Translations under genes and position numbers: made by a program
Origin: an uncultured Collinsella sp.
Lineage (GTDB): Bacteria; Actinomycetota; Coriobacteriia; Coriobacteriales; Coriobacteriaceae
Assembly: GCA_902494195.1 (NCBI GenBank)
Contig: CABUSH010000002.1
Span: 62,001-126,000, forward strand
DNA length: 64,000 bases
Reading direction: 5' to 3'
Part shown: one piece after another, positions 41,138 to 48,960 of the stretch
Numbering within the stretch: position 1 is the first letter of the stretch
Layout: every line of letters begins with the position of its first letter
Notes under the pieces: model-generated
What the model saw: the letters and a program-made list of their open reading frames with translations, nothing else
Told to the model about the DNA's origin: nothing
Databases searched by the model: none

Positions 41138-41995
41138 ATGGCACTTGTTACCACCGAAAAGATGCTCAAGGACGCTCAGGCCGGCCACTACGCTGTTGGC
41201 GCGTTCAACGTCGAGAACCTCGAGTTTGTTATGGCCGTTCTGGCCGCTGCCGAGGAGACCAAGTCCCCCGTCATCATGCAGACCACCCCGGGCACCATCA
41301 AGACCGCTGGTCTGGACTACTTCTACGGCATGGTCAAGGCTGCCGCCGAGCGCGCTTCCGTGCCCGTCGCTCTGCACCTCGATCACGGCGATGGCTATGA
41401 CCGCTGCATGCAGGCTTTCCGCACGGGCTACACCTCTGTCATGATCGACGGCTCGCACGAGTCCTTCGAGGACAACATCGCCCTGACCAAGTCCGTCGCC
41501 GACGCTGGCCGCGCCATGGGCGTGCCCGTCGAGGCCGAGCTCGGTAAGGTTGGCGGCAAGGAGGACGACGGTCCCGCGGTTGAGGGCGAGAGCCCCTACA
41601 CCGATCCTGCCGAGGCCAAGGAGTTTGTCGAGCGTACCGGCTGCACCTCCCTCGCAATTGGCGTTGGCACCAGCCACGGTGTGTACACGAGCGATCCGCA
41701 CATCGAGCAGTCCGTGGTCAAGGCTATCCGCGACGCCGTCGACGTGCCGCTGGTTCTGCACGGCACCTCCGGTGTGCCCGATGAGCAGGTTGCCGAGGCT
41801 GTGAAGAACGGCATCTGCAAGGTTAACTACGCCACCGAGCTGCGTCAGGCCTACACCAAGGGCTTCATGGCCTACATGGCCGAGAACCCTGCCTGCTTCG
41901 ACCCCAAGAAGCCGGCCAAGGAGGGTATGCGTGAGATCACCGAGCTGGTTAAGATCCGCATGACCAACCTCAACTCTGTGGGCAAAGCAGAGTAA
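41138..41995 (+). CDS. Class II tagatose/fructose-bisphosphate aldolase
   Basis: A protein of 285 residues, the length of GatY/KbaY/AgaY; GAGAGGAG precedes ATG 41138, and the frame upstream is not coding-like. AVGAFNVENLEFVMAVLAAA, VALHLDHGDGYD with the Zn-binding His pair, VEAELGKVGGKED and VPLVLHGTSGVPDEQ (Zn-binding His) are class II aldolase motifs. The lac genes give tagatose 1,6-bisphosphate but no class I LacD is present, so this enzyme most likely fills that step; a fructose-bisphosphate role is also possible. Confidence 0.9.
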   Translation: MALVTTEKMLKDAQAGHYAVGAFNVENLEFVMAVLAAAEETKSPVIMQTTPGTIKTAGLDYFYGMVKAAAERASVPVALHLDHGDGYDRCMQAFRTGYTSVMIDGSHESFEDNIALTKSVADAGRAMGVPVEAELGKVGGKEDDGPAVEGESPYTDPAEAKEFVERTGCTSLAIGVGTSHGVYTSDPHIEQSVVKAIRDAVDVPLVLHGTSGVPDEQVAEAVKNGICKVNYATELRQAYTKGFMAYMAENPACFDPKKPAKEGMREITELVKIRMTNLNSVGKAE

Positions 41996-42019
41996 CAGCA
42001 AGGGTACTCTGATCCCACC

Positions 42020-42172
42020 GGACGGCTTGGGCGGGTCCCCGTACTTAGTTTCCAAAACGTCCTCGCGCATGAAGGCCCCCGTTGCCTCGCTTCTACGAAG
42101 CGTTGGCAACGGGGGCCTTCGCGCTGCGGAATGATTTTGGAAACTAAGTACGGGGACCCGCCCAAACCGTCC
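42020..42172. repeat. 38-bp inverted repeat enclosing a terminator
   Basis: Outer arms 42020-42057 and 42135-42172 are complementary with one mismatch. Inside, AAGGCCCCCGTTGCC (42072-42086) pairs perfectly with GGCAACGGGGGCCTT (42105-42119). The inner hairpin can terminate the aldolase transcript; the outer arms look like a small mobile or REP-type element. Confidence 0.75.
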
Positions 42173-42221
42173 TGCTCAATCGCCCTTGTGGCGTTGGGGC
42201 TGAAAGGGTGGGGCGCGGGGG

Positions 42222-42845
42222 TTACTTGGTTGTTAGGGTTAACAGGTCGTTGGGGGTTTTGAGGTTGTAGGTGGCATTTGGGATATCTTGGTGTGATCCC
42301 CATGCTGCTCTGGCAAAACTGACCCCTGCTGAAGTTGCGCATTGTTCGTCGTAGACGGTGTCGCCAACGTAGACGACGTTGCCAGGATTCGCGCCCGTAC
42401 GCCGGAGATATTCGAGCATGGGAGCGGGTGCGGATTTATGTTCGGTTGTGTCTTCGACAAGGATGATGTGCTCAAAATACTTATCGAAGCCAAGGGGTGC
42501 AATTTCTTCTGCGTATTCGTCGCGCGCACGTGAGGAGACGATGCCAAGTTTGCAGCCGTTGTCGGAGAGTGTTGCGATAACTTCGTGCAAGCCGGGAAAC
42601 ACGCTGATGGTGCTTTTAAAGCTGGCGGCAATTTGGCACCAGCGATCCAACGTTGCCTGCGAGTAGATCCCAAGTTTCTCAAGGGCATCCTTGCCGGGTA
42701 TGCCGAGGGCAAATTCAAGCTCGTGTCGGGGGAGCGTTTTGCCGGTCTCTTCTTGGACAATCTGGACAAGCGATGATAGAACGCTTTCTTCTGTATCTGC
42801 CAATGTCCCATCAACGTCAAATACGATATGGTCAAAGTGCTTCAT
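42222..42845 (-). CDS. HAD-family phosphatase (phosphoglycolate phosphatase-like)
   Basis: A protein of 207 residues with GAGAGGAGCAACC before ATG 42845. HIVFDVDGTLADTEES is motif I with the two catalytic Asp, GIVSSRARDEY carries motif II Ser, HKSAPAP the motif III Lys, and VVYVGDTVYDEQCA motif IV. The cap domain is alpha-helical (subtype IA) as in Gph and PgmB. The substrate cannot be read. It stands alone beside an AraC regulator on the same strand. Confidence 0.9.
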   Translation of the reverse strand: MKHFDHIVFDVDGTLADTEESVLSSLVQIVQEETGKTLPRHELEFALGIPGKDALEKLGIYSQATLDRWCQIAASFKSTISVFPGLHEVIATLSDNGCKLGIVSSRARDEYAEEIAPLGFDKYFEHIILVEDTTEHKSAPAPMLEYLRRTGANPGNVVYVGDTVYDEQCATSAGVSFARAAWGSHQDIPNATYNLKTPNDLLTLTTK

Positions 42846-42901
42846 ATGGTTGCTCCTCTCTGTTGTTTGCCTGCAAGTTTGATTCAGTGACAGAAGAAGG
42901 G

Positions 42902-43840
42902 CTAGCGGGATTTCTGCCTGGTACTATCGAGATTCTGCCTCGTTGCTCGATAGCTCGAAGGAGTGCATCCCATTTGTTCTTTAAATACCTGGCCAAGATG
43001 GCTTGCTGTCGCAAAGCCACATTGGCGCGCGACTGTCTGGACCGTTCGCGTGGTGTGTGCCAAAAGTTCGCAAGCACGGTTTACGCGGTATGCGCGCAGA
43101 TATGCCGCCGGGGTCGTTCCTGCGCAAGCTTCGATAATGCGGTAACACTCTCTTTCGCTTACGCCGGCTGCAGATGCCATCTGGGGCACATCTATAGCGG
43201 CTGCATAGTTTGCGCGGATATAGTCCAGGATTGCCTTGAACTGTACGTCGCGGTTGGTCATCCAAGAGGCGTTGTCGGAGGAAAAGAGCGGTTCGGCCTT
43301 GGCGTAAATCTGAATCCAGAGCTCTGACAAGCTATTCCGAAGCGCCATCTCGTTCTGCGGCCGTTGAAGGTCGTGGTTAAAGGAACTCTTTAGCAAATCG
43401 ATAAAGGGCATATCGTCGGGGTTGGTGGGCGACCATTTGAGCACATCGACGCCTCGACATTGCAGCAAAGGATTGATATAGCGCTTTTGAAGGCGTCCCG
43501 CGGGATCGCCGAGCATCGACGGCTGAAAGATATGCAACATTTGAATGGCTGGTGCCGAATTGGGTGATTGCAGCGTGCTGTGCAAAACGCCGCCGTTGAT
43601 AAAGCCGGCGGACCCTTCCTCAAAGCGCACGTGTTCATGAGCCGCGCGCGTTCGATAGTCAATCGCTCCCTGCTCCATGTAGAAAAGCTCAACTTCGGAA
43701 TGCCAGTGCCGGGGGACGGAATTGCCCGGATAGCGAGCGAATTCTGCGCGTTCGGCAATATAGGGCCAGTCTTCGGCGGTCTCGGGAAACGCTTCCTCGC
43801 GTCCTCCGCGGTGCAATTCTATGTGATCCATGTTTCGCAT
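42902..43840 (-). CDS. AraC-family transcriptional regulator
   Basis: A protein of 312 residues. The N-terminal cupin part has PRHWHSEVELFYMEQGAIDY with metal- or ligand-binding His and GSAGFINGGVLHST. The C-terminus has the double HTH: AAIDVPQMASAAGVSERECY for the first and TVQTVARQCGFATASHLGQVFKEQMGC-like for the second, with the R-x-x-x-x-x-P-x-x-Y-R end (TPSSYRATR). No strong ribosome site is seen before ATG 43840; ATG 43831 is possible. The target is unknown; the HAD gene downstream may be one. Confidence 0.9.
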   Translation of the reverse strand: MRNMDHIELHRGGREEAFPETAEDWPYIAERAEFARYPGNSVPRHWHSEVELFYMEQGAIDYRTRAAHEHVRFEEGSAGFINGGVLHSTLQSPNSAPAIQMLHIFQPSMLGDPAGRLQKRYINPLLQCRGVDVLKWSPTNPDDMPFIDLLKSSFNHDLQRPQNEMALRNSLSELWIQIYAKAEPLFSSDNASWMTNRDVQFKAILDYIRANYAAAIDVPQMASAAGVSERECYRIIEACAGTTPAAYLRAYRVNRACELLAHTTRTVQTVARQCGFATASHLGQVFKEQMGCTPSSYRATRQNLDSTRQKSR

Positions 43841-43865
43841 GGCATCAGTATAAAGCGCAATGGGC

Positions 43866-44075
43866 TTAGATTGCTCTTGCCTGTTCGGGGAACGCCTTGT
43901 CTAGGGATGCTTGGAGCTTTTCGAAGGATGCTCGTAAGTTGAGGCTCTGATCGGCTGAGCGCTTGGTTTTTGTGGTGGGGGAGTCGAGGAGACCGTCTCT
44001 CTGTGTCGGGGGGAAGGAGAAAAGGTTTGCATGTTTTAGGGATGGCTGCTGTGCTGCGTCATTGGAAGAATGCAT
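43866..44075 (-). CDS. Small open frame of unknown status
   Basis: A frame of 69 codons (MHSSNDAAQQPSLKHANLFS onward) with GAGGAGG ten bases before the start. It resembles no family known to me. The ribosome site lies inside the end of another short minus-strand frame that stops just before it (VDIEEAA then TAA). This pair, in the 488 bases between the AraC gene and the Nudix-Vsr gene, may be a decayed locus. The remaining part of the gap shows no gene. Confidence 0.3.
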   Translation of the reverse strand: MHSSNDAAQQPSLKHANLFSFPPTQRDGLLDSPTTKTKRSADQSLNLRASFEKLQASLDKAFPEQARAI

Positions 44076-44328
44076 GCTTATGCGGCCTCCTCGATGTCCA
44101 CCAAAAGATTGCGCTCGGGGTATGCTGCTAGGTCCCGTGCGCTGGCAGTATTATGCCGCGGCTGCTGCAAAGAAGCGCTAAAGAAAGGCTTAATGAGGTT
44201 TGACGTTGCGATGAAACCGCAGGTAAAAGCTATCGAGTAACACTCTTGAAAGGTTTTGAGCTTAAGGGCTTTCTAAGGTTTGTGACGTGGATGTGGCGCG
44301 GACGTGCGGAGCGTGTGAATGCTTGCTG

Positions 44329-45315
44329 TTAGCGCTGCGGCTCTGCGGCGCGCACCTGCTCGATGACCTTTTCCATCGTGGCGTCGATGCGGTCTTTTTT
44401 GAGCTCGCATTCCCAGATGGTTATGGGTGTCCAGCCCATTTGAGTGAGTGCCGCCACGGCAGCGCGGTCGCGCTCGACGTTGCGACGGAACTTTGCCTCC
44501 CAAAACTCAACGTTGCGCTTGGGCTGGCTAGGGTTGCACTTGGGGCAGCGGTGCCAAAAGCAGCCGTTGACGAAGATGGCGATCTTGCGCCCGGGAAAGG
44601 CGATGTCGGGCTTGCCGGGTACCTTCCATTCCAAACGATAGCCCGTAAGGCCCGCGGCCCGTAGGCGCTGACGTACGAGCAGCTCGGGCTTGGTGTTGGC
44701 GCGCTTGTTGCCCTTCATGGACTTTTTGATGGCGGCGCGACGGCGGACCAGTTCGCGCTCGTCAGCGGAGAGGTCCGAGGTATCGATGCCGTCGAGCAGG
44801 CCGGGCTTGGGACGCTTCTTGCTGCGGCGCTTAGGTGCGCGCTTGGGTTTGGTGGCGGGTTTGTCGGCTGTGTTGGGCACGGCGTCATCGGCGGAGCTTG
44901 TCTCGAGCCGGTCTTCCTTCAGCTCAATCAGGGCATCAATGAGCCCCTTGTCAGCGGGCATCCATTCCACCGTGGCAAGCGAGGTACGCGGAATCCAGCG
45001 GATATCGAGCTGGCGGTCGTGCTTCTGGGGTTCATCGGATTCATCGGCGAGCGAGCAGTAGTAGCACTCCATGGAGAGATGGAAATCGGGGTAGTCATAC
45101 TCAACGGTATAGAAATCGCGCAGGTTGGTGACTTTTACCTGCAGCTCTTCCATGAGCTCGCGGCGTACGGCGTCCTCGGGCGTCTCGCCGCGCATGAGCT
45201 TGCCACCGGGGAACTCCCAAAGTCCCAGCATGTCGCCATAGCCGCGCTGCACGGCAAGCAGCTCGTCAGATCCTTCCTTGCGAATGATCCCAGCGGCAAC
45301 ATGAACAGTCTTCAA
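44329..45315 (-). CDS. Nudix hydrolase fused to Vsr-type mismatch endonuclease
   Basis: A protein of 328 residues starting at TTG 45315, with GAGAGGA upstream; the longer frame upstream is antisense-like and unsupported. Residues 1-130 are a MutT-type Nudix domain: GLWEFPGGK, then the Nudix box G-x5-E-x7-RE-L-x-EE (about 38-60), close to 8-oxo-dGTP hydrolases. Residues about 130-200 are a Lys/Arg/Pro-rich linker. Residues about 204-320 are Vsr: KPELLVRQRLRAAG, VPGKPDIAFPGRKIAIFVNG with the catalytic Asp, CFWHRCPKC (zinc ligands), FWEAKFRRNVERD and GWTPITIWECEL. Vsr nicks at T-G mismatches. One chain would join nucleotide-pool cleaning to mismatch repair. No DNA methylase gene is nearby. Confidence 0.85.
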   Translation of the reverse strand: MKTVHVAAGIIRKEGSDELLAVQRGYGDMLGLWEFPGGKLMRGETPEDAVRRELMEELQVKVTNLRDFYTVEYDYPDFHLSMECYYCSLADESDEPQKHDRQLDIRWIPRTSLATVEWMPADKGLIDALIELKEDRLETSSADDAVPNTADKPATKPKRAPKRRSKKRPKPGLLDGIDTSDLSADERELVRRRAAIKKSMKGNKRANTKPELLVRQRLRAAGLTGYRLEWKVPGKPDIAFPGRKIAIFVNGCFWHRCPKCNPSQPKRNVEFWEAKFRRNVERDRAAVAALTQMGWTPITIWECELKKDRIDATMEKVIEQVRAAEPQR

Positions 45316-45463
45316 CAGGAGTCCTCTCTCAACATCAACACGCGGCAGGTTAGCTACCCGTACCTTACACAACGGTAAGGCAAGCGTAAGCCATATCGAT
45401 GGTAGCCGACTCGTCTTCTTGCGACTATAGATGCCGTAGACTAATTGCAAGAAAGGACTCGGT

Positions 45464-46249
45464 ATGCAAACCACGCACATGGCGACCCCGGTACTGGAGG
45501 TCGCGCATCTCGAAAAGGTATATGGAGCGCTGGGCAACGTGACCCGCGCGCTCAACGACGTCAGCTTTACGGTCAACCGCGGCGAATTTGTTGGCATCAT
45601 GGGCGCTTCGGGCTCGGGCAAGTCGACGTTGCTCAATTGCGTGTCGACCATTGATAGCGCCACGAGCGGCACGATCCGCATCAACGGCCAGGACGTGACG
45701 CGCATGAAGCAGGCTAAGCTTTCGCAGTTCCGCCGCGAAGAGCTCGGCTTTATCTTCCAGGACTCCAACCTGCTCGATACGCTCACGGCACGCGAGAACA
45801 TCGCCCTGCCGCTCACCATCGCCCGCACAAACTCGGCAGAGATCTCGACCCGCGTGCAGGATGTGGCCGCGCGCCTGTCCATCAGTCAGGTGCTCGACAA
45901 GTATCCCTACCAGATGTCCGGCGGTCAGCAGCAGCGCGTTGCCGCGGCTCGCGCGCTCGTCACCGACCCCACCATGATCATGGCCGACGAGCCCACCGGC
46001 GCCCTCGATTCCAAGAGCGCCCGTCTGCTGCTCGAGAGCCTGGAGGCCCTTAACCGCCGCCTGCGCGCCACCGTGCTCATGGTCACGCACGACAGCTTTG
46101 CTGCCAGCTACACGAGTCGTGTGCTGTTTATTCGCGACGGCAAGATCTTCACCGAGCTGCGCCGCGGCGACACCGACCGCCGAGAGTTCTTCGACCGCAT
46201 TATGGAGGTCGTTGCCATGATGGGCGGTGAGGGCTCCGATGCTCTGTAA
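45464..46249 (+). CDS. ABC transporter ATPase of a BceAB-type system
   Basis: A protein of 261 residues; AAGAAAGGACTCG lies before ATG 45464. Walker A GASGSGKST, Q-loop FIFQDSNLLDTLTARENIAL, signature MSGGQQQRVAAARAL, Walker B MIMADEPTGALD and H-loop MVTHD are complete. The FQDSNLLD-LT--ENI segment is typical of MacB/BceA types that work with FtsX-like permeases, mostly in bacitracin-type peptide resistance. The permease gene overlaps its end by 11 bases. No histidine kinase or response regulator is adjacent. Confidence 0.93.
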   Translation: MQTTHMATPVLEVAHLEKVYGALGNVTRALNDVSFTVNRGEFVGIMGASGSGKSTLLNCVSTIDSATSGTIRINGQDVTRMKQAKLSQFRREELGFIFQDSNLLDTLTARENIALPLTIARTNSAEISTRVQDVAARLSISQVLDKYPYQMSGGQQQRVAAARALVTDPTMIMADEPTGALDSKSARLLLESLEALNRRLRATVLMVTHDSFAASYTSRVLFIRDGKIFTELRRGDTDRREFFDRIMEVVAMMGGEGSDAL

Positions 46250-48476
46250 ACTCGCTTGGGGCAACGTCCGCCGCGCCGGCCGCGACTACCTTGTCTACCT
46301 TTTGACGCTCGCCCTGGGCGTCACGGTCTTCTATGCCTTTAACACCATCTCGATGCAGGTCGACATCGCCGGAATCGATGAAGAGGGCTTGGCACAGGTT
46401 ATGGGCAGCATGCTCGGCGACCTGACGTACTTTTTGGCCGGTGTCATGGCTTTTTTGATGGTGTACGCCAATAACTTCATCATGAAACGCCGCAAAAAGG
46501 AGTTTGGCCTGTACCAGGTGCTCGGCATGGGGCGCGGGCGCGTCGCCACGATCATGGCGCTCGAGACGGTGATTGTCTCGGTGGTGGCCTTTGTCGCCGG
46601 CATTGTGCTGGGTGTGGGACTCTCCCAGCTCATGACGTTCTTTACGGCCTCGCTCTTTAAGACACAGATCGCCAATTTCCACTTCTTTTTCTCGATGCAT
46701 GCGTTCAATCTGACCCTTGCCTGCATGCTCGTCATGTTTGTGCTTACGCTACTGCTGAACCTCCGCGCCGTGCGTCGTACCAAACTCATCGAGCTTATGG
46801 GTGCCGAGCGTCGCAACGAGAGCATCAAGACACGCAACCCCTGGATCGCGATTGCCATCTTTGCCGTGGGCGCGGTGCTTGTGGGCGTGGCCTATTACCG
46901 TCTGCTACGTGATGGGTTCCCGCTAACCGAGACGGGCGACAAGCTGCACGGGGCCATGAGCCAGTTTGGCATAACGACCGCTATGGTTACCGTGGGCACC
47001 TTTGCGTTGTTCTGGGGACTCTCGGGCATGCTCATCAAGCTGCTGCAGAGCTTGCGCGGCGTGTATTGGCGCGGCCTCAACATGTTTACCGTGCGCCAGC
47101 TTTCGGCCAAGGTCAATACGGTGTGCTTTTCGATGGGCGTCATCGCGATGATTCTGTTCCTTGCAATCACTTCGGTGACGTGCGGTATGTCGATCGCCAA
47201 CGTGATGAACGAAAACCTGGAGCGCTATAACCCTGTTGACGTGTCTCAGACGTATGTCTATTACACGCCCGATAGGCTCGACTACTACAAGGAGTATGTC
47301 AATCCGTCCGAGGCCGATCGCATGGTGCTGGCCGATGCAACGGTCGATTTGTACGCTGCATGGCACGGCGATCGTATCGATCCCGATAACGTTACAGAAA
47401 GTAGTAAGGGCAAGTCGGCGGACAACAACGACGAGACCGGAAAGAAGGTCAATATCGCCGATGTTGCCGGTGAGCATGTGCAGATCGATTCGTATCTGAG
47501 TTACCCGCTTGGCGGCTCGGGCCCCTCGGTGGTGGCGGGTGAGATGTGCAAGGCCATGGGCGAAAAGCTCCCCAAGGTGCTCGAGGGTAGCAATGCCGAT
47601 GATATGGGCCTGTTTGTGACGCCGGCGAGCCAGTACAACAAGCTGCGCCAGATGATGGGCGAGGAGCCGGTGAGCATTGGCCGCGACCAGTACGTGCTTA
47701 CGTGTGATATGGGCGGTGAGCTGGGCGACCTGTACACCAAATACATGGCCGGCGGCCATACGCTCACCTTGGGTGGGCATGAGCTCAAGCCAGCAACCGA
47801 TAAGTCGGACAAGGACACGGCGGCCATCGCCAACTCGGCGATGGGCAGCAATCCCGGTACCGTCGTCGTTGCCGATGAGCTGTTGTCCCAACTTAATCTG
47901 CAGCCGTGTTCCAGTAGCCTGCTCGTTAACTACAAACAGGGGATGGATGTGACCAAAGCAGACGAGAGCATTAAATACACCATGCTCGACAATCTGCTCG
48001 TTGACGGCAAGGAGCCGGGGTCATGGGGAGTCTTCATCACGCGTTCCGAGATGTACACGCAGGCGGCACAGATGAACGGCATGATTAGCTATCTGGCCAT
48101 CTACATTGGCTTTGTACTGGTCGTTGCATGCGCGGCGATACTGTCGATCCAGCAGCTCTCCAACGTGGCCGACGGCAGCCGCAGCTATCGTGTACTGGCA
48201 CAGATCGGCTGCGACGACCGCCAGATTCGCCATTCAGTGATGGCGCAGCAAGCGGTATTCTTCCTGTTCCCGCTGGCAGTGGGCCTGGCGCACTCCTTTG
48301 TGGCACTTAAGGTGATCATCGAGCTGGTGAGCATATTCGGAAATATGAGCATCGGTGGCACCGTGGGCCTCACCTGTGCAATCTTCCTGGCAGCCTACGG
48401 CGGCTACTTCCTGGTGACCTACCTCATGAGCACCGGCATGGTACAAGCTGCCATCGCTACCCGCTACAGCGAGTAA
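46239..48476 (+). CDS. FtsX-like permease of a BceAB-type system
   Basis: A protein of 745 residues; ATG 46239 with GAGGG upstream is chosen over GTG 46227. It begins LCKLAWGNVRRAGRDYLVYL, the BceB N-terminus, and has about ten membrane segments in the 1-3-6 arrangement: three after the first (to about residue 190), then a long soluble part of about 250 residues (roughly 345-590) between segments, and the final three (about 615-745). Such permeases flip or release lipid II-cycle targets of peptide antibiotics. The role in peptide resistance is a family inference. Confidence 0.9.
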   Translation: MLCKLAWGNVRRAGRDYLVYLLTLALGVTVFYAFNTISMQVDIAGIDEEGLAQVMGSMLGDLTYFLAGVMAFLMVYANNFIMKRRKKEFGLYQVLGMGRGRVATIMALETVIVSVVAFVAGIVLGVGLSQLMTFFTASLFKTQIANFHFFFSMHAFNLTLACMLVMFVLTLLLNLRAVRRTKLIELMGAERRNESIKTRNPWIAIAIFAVGAVLVGVAYYRLLRDGFPLTETGDKLHGAMSQFGITTAMVTVGTFALFWGLSGMLIKLLQSLRGVYWRGLNMFTVRQLSAKVNTVCFSMGVIAMILFLAITSVTCGMSIANVMNENLERYNPVDVSQTYVYYTPDRLDYYKEYVNPSEADRMVLADATVDLYAAWHGDRIDPDNVTESSKGKSADNNDETGKKVNIADVAGEHVQIDSYLSYPLGGSGPSVVAGEMCKAMGEKLPKVLEGSNADDMGLFVTPASQYNKLRQMMGEEPVSIGRDQYVLTCDMGGELGDLYTKYMAGGHTLTLGGHELKPATDKSDKDTAAIANSAMGSNPGTVVVADELLSQLNLQPCSSSLLVNYKQGMDVTKADESIKYTMLDNLLVDGKEPGSWGVFITRSEMYTQAAQMNGMISYLAIYIGFVLVVACAAILSIQQLSNVADGSRSYRVLAQIGCDDRQIRHSVMAQQAVFFLFPLAVGLAHSFVALKVIIELVSIFGNMSIGGTVGLTCAIFLAAYGGYFLVTYLMSTGMVQAAIATRYSE

Positions 48477-48512
48477 CAAGCGGGCAAAACGGTCGCAAAA
48501 TCAGAGGCGTAT

Positions 48513-48554
48513 GACCGCCGCGAAGGGACCAGGGGCCCTTTCGCGGCGGTTTTT
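48513..48554 (+). terminator. Terminator of the BceAB-like operon
   Basis: ACCGCCGCGAAGGG pairs with CCCTTTCGCGGCGGT (one bulge), followed by four T. Confidence 0.85.
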
Positions 48555-48577
48555 GCCAATCTGGTGCGTCTCAGATA

Positions 48578-48795
48578 CAAGTGAGTAGACTTTTTTGAAC
48601 CTGCCGAGCACATCGCGACAAATGCTCAATAAAACCGCAGGTCAGAGCCGTGGCGTTTTAGGGTGTGCTTAGACTCCTGCAAAAAGCCTACTCACTTGGT
48701 TTTTCTGCTAGAAGACCGCCGCGAGGGAAGGCAACTCCCTTACGGCGGTTTGGACGTTTGCCCAGATAGTCGTTGGGGACGTCCCCAACGGCTAC
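48578..48795. repeat. Cluster of inverted repeats between bceB-like gene and DAHP synthase
   Basis: CAAGTGAGTAGACTTTTTT (48578-48596) is nearly complementary to AAAAAGCCTACTCACTTG (48681-48698). ACCGCCG...CGGCGGT with an inner GAGGGA/TCCCTT stem follows at about 48715-48749. At about 48763-48795 GTTGGGGACGTCCCCAAC is a palindromic member of the GGGGACGTTC family. No gene is seen here. Confidence 0.65.
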
Positions 48796-48847
48796 CCAAG
48801 GAGTGTCCCAAACTGCCGGCAGAAAAGGAGCGTCCCTAACTGCCACA

Positions 48848-48960
48848 TCAAACGAAAGGGCGCCGACCTTCTGGTCGCGCGCTTGAAGTTGAACGTCAGA
48901 TTGTCCAAATGCGGCCCGCGCAGCGTCGAGCCGTTACGGCGTTTGGTAAAACCGCGTAAC
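48848..48960 (-). repeat. Structured 3' element, copy 3 (behind DAHP synthase)
   Basis: On the minus strand it begins at the last base of the DAHP synthase stop codon: GTTACGCGGTTT-TACC-AAACGCCGTAAC, CGACGCTGC, the core CAATCTGACGTTCAA and the hairpin GCGCGACC-AGAA-GGTCGGCGC. The stem of the second hairpin differs from copies 1 and 2 by paired changes. Confidence 0.7.

Noticed and set aside
44185..44328. Further small genes before the Nudix-Vsr stop
   Set aside because: No frame with a ribosome site and plausible composition could be found.
45316..45882. N-terminal extension of the Nudix-Vsr frame
   Set aside because: The extension is antisense to the ABC ATPase gene and precedes a good ribosome site at TTG 45315.
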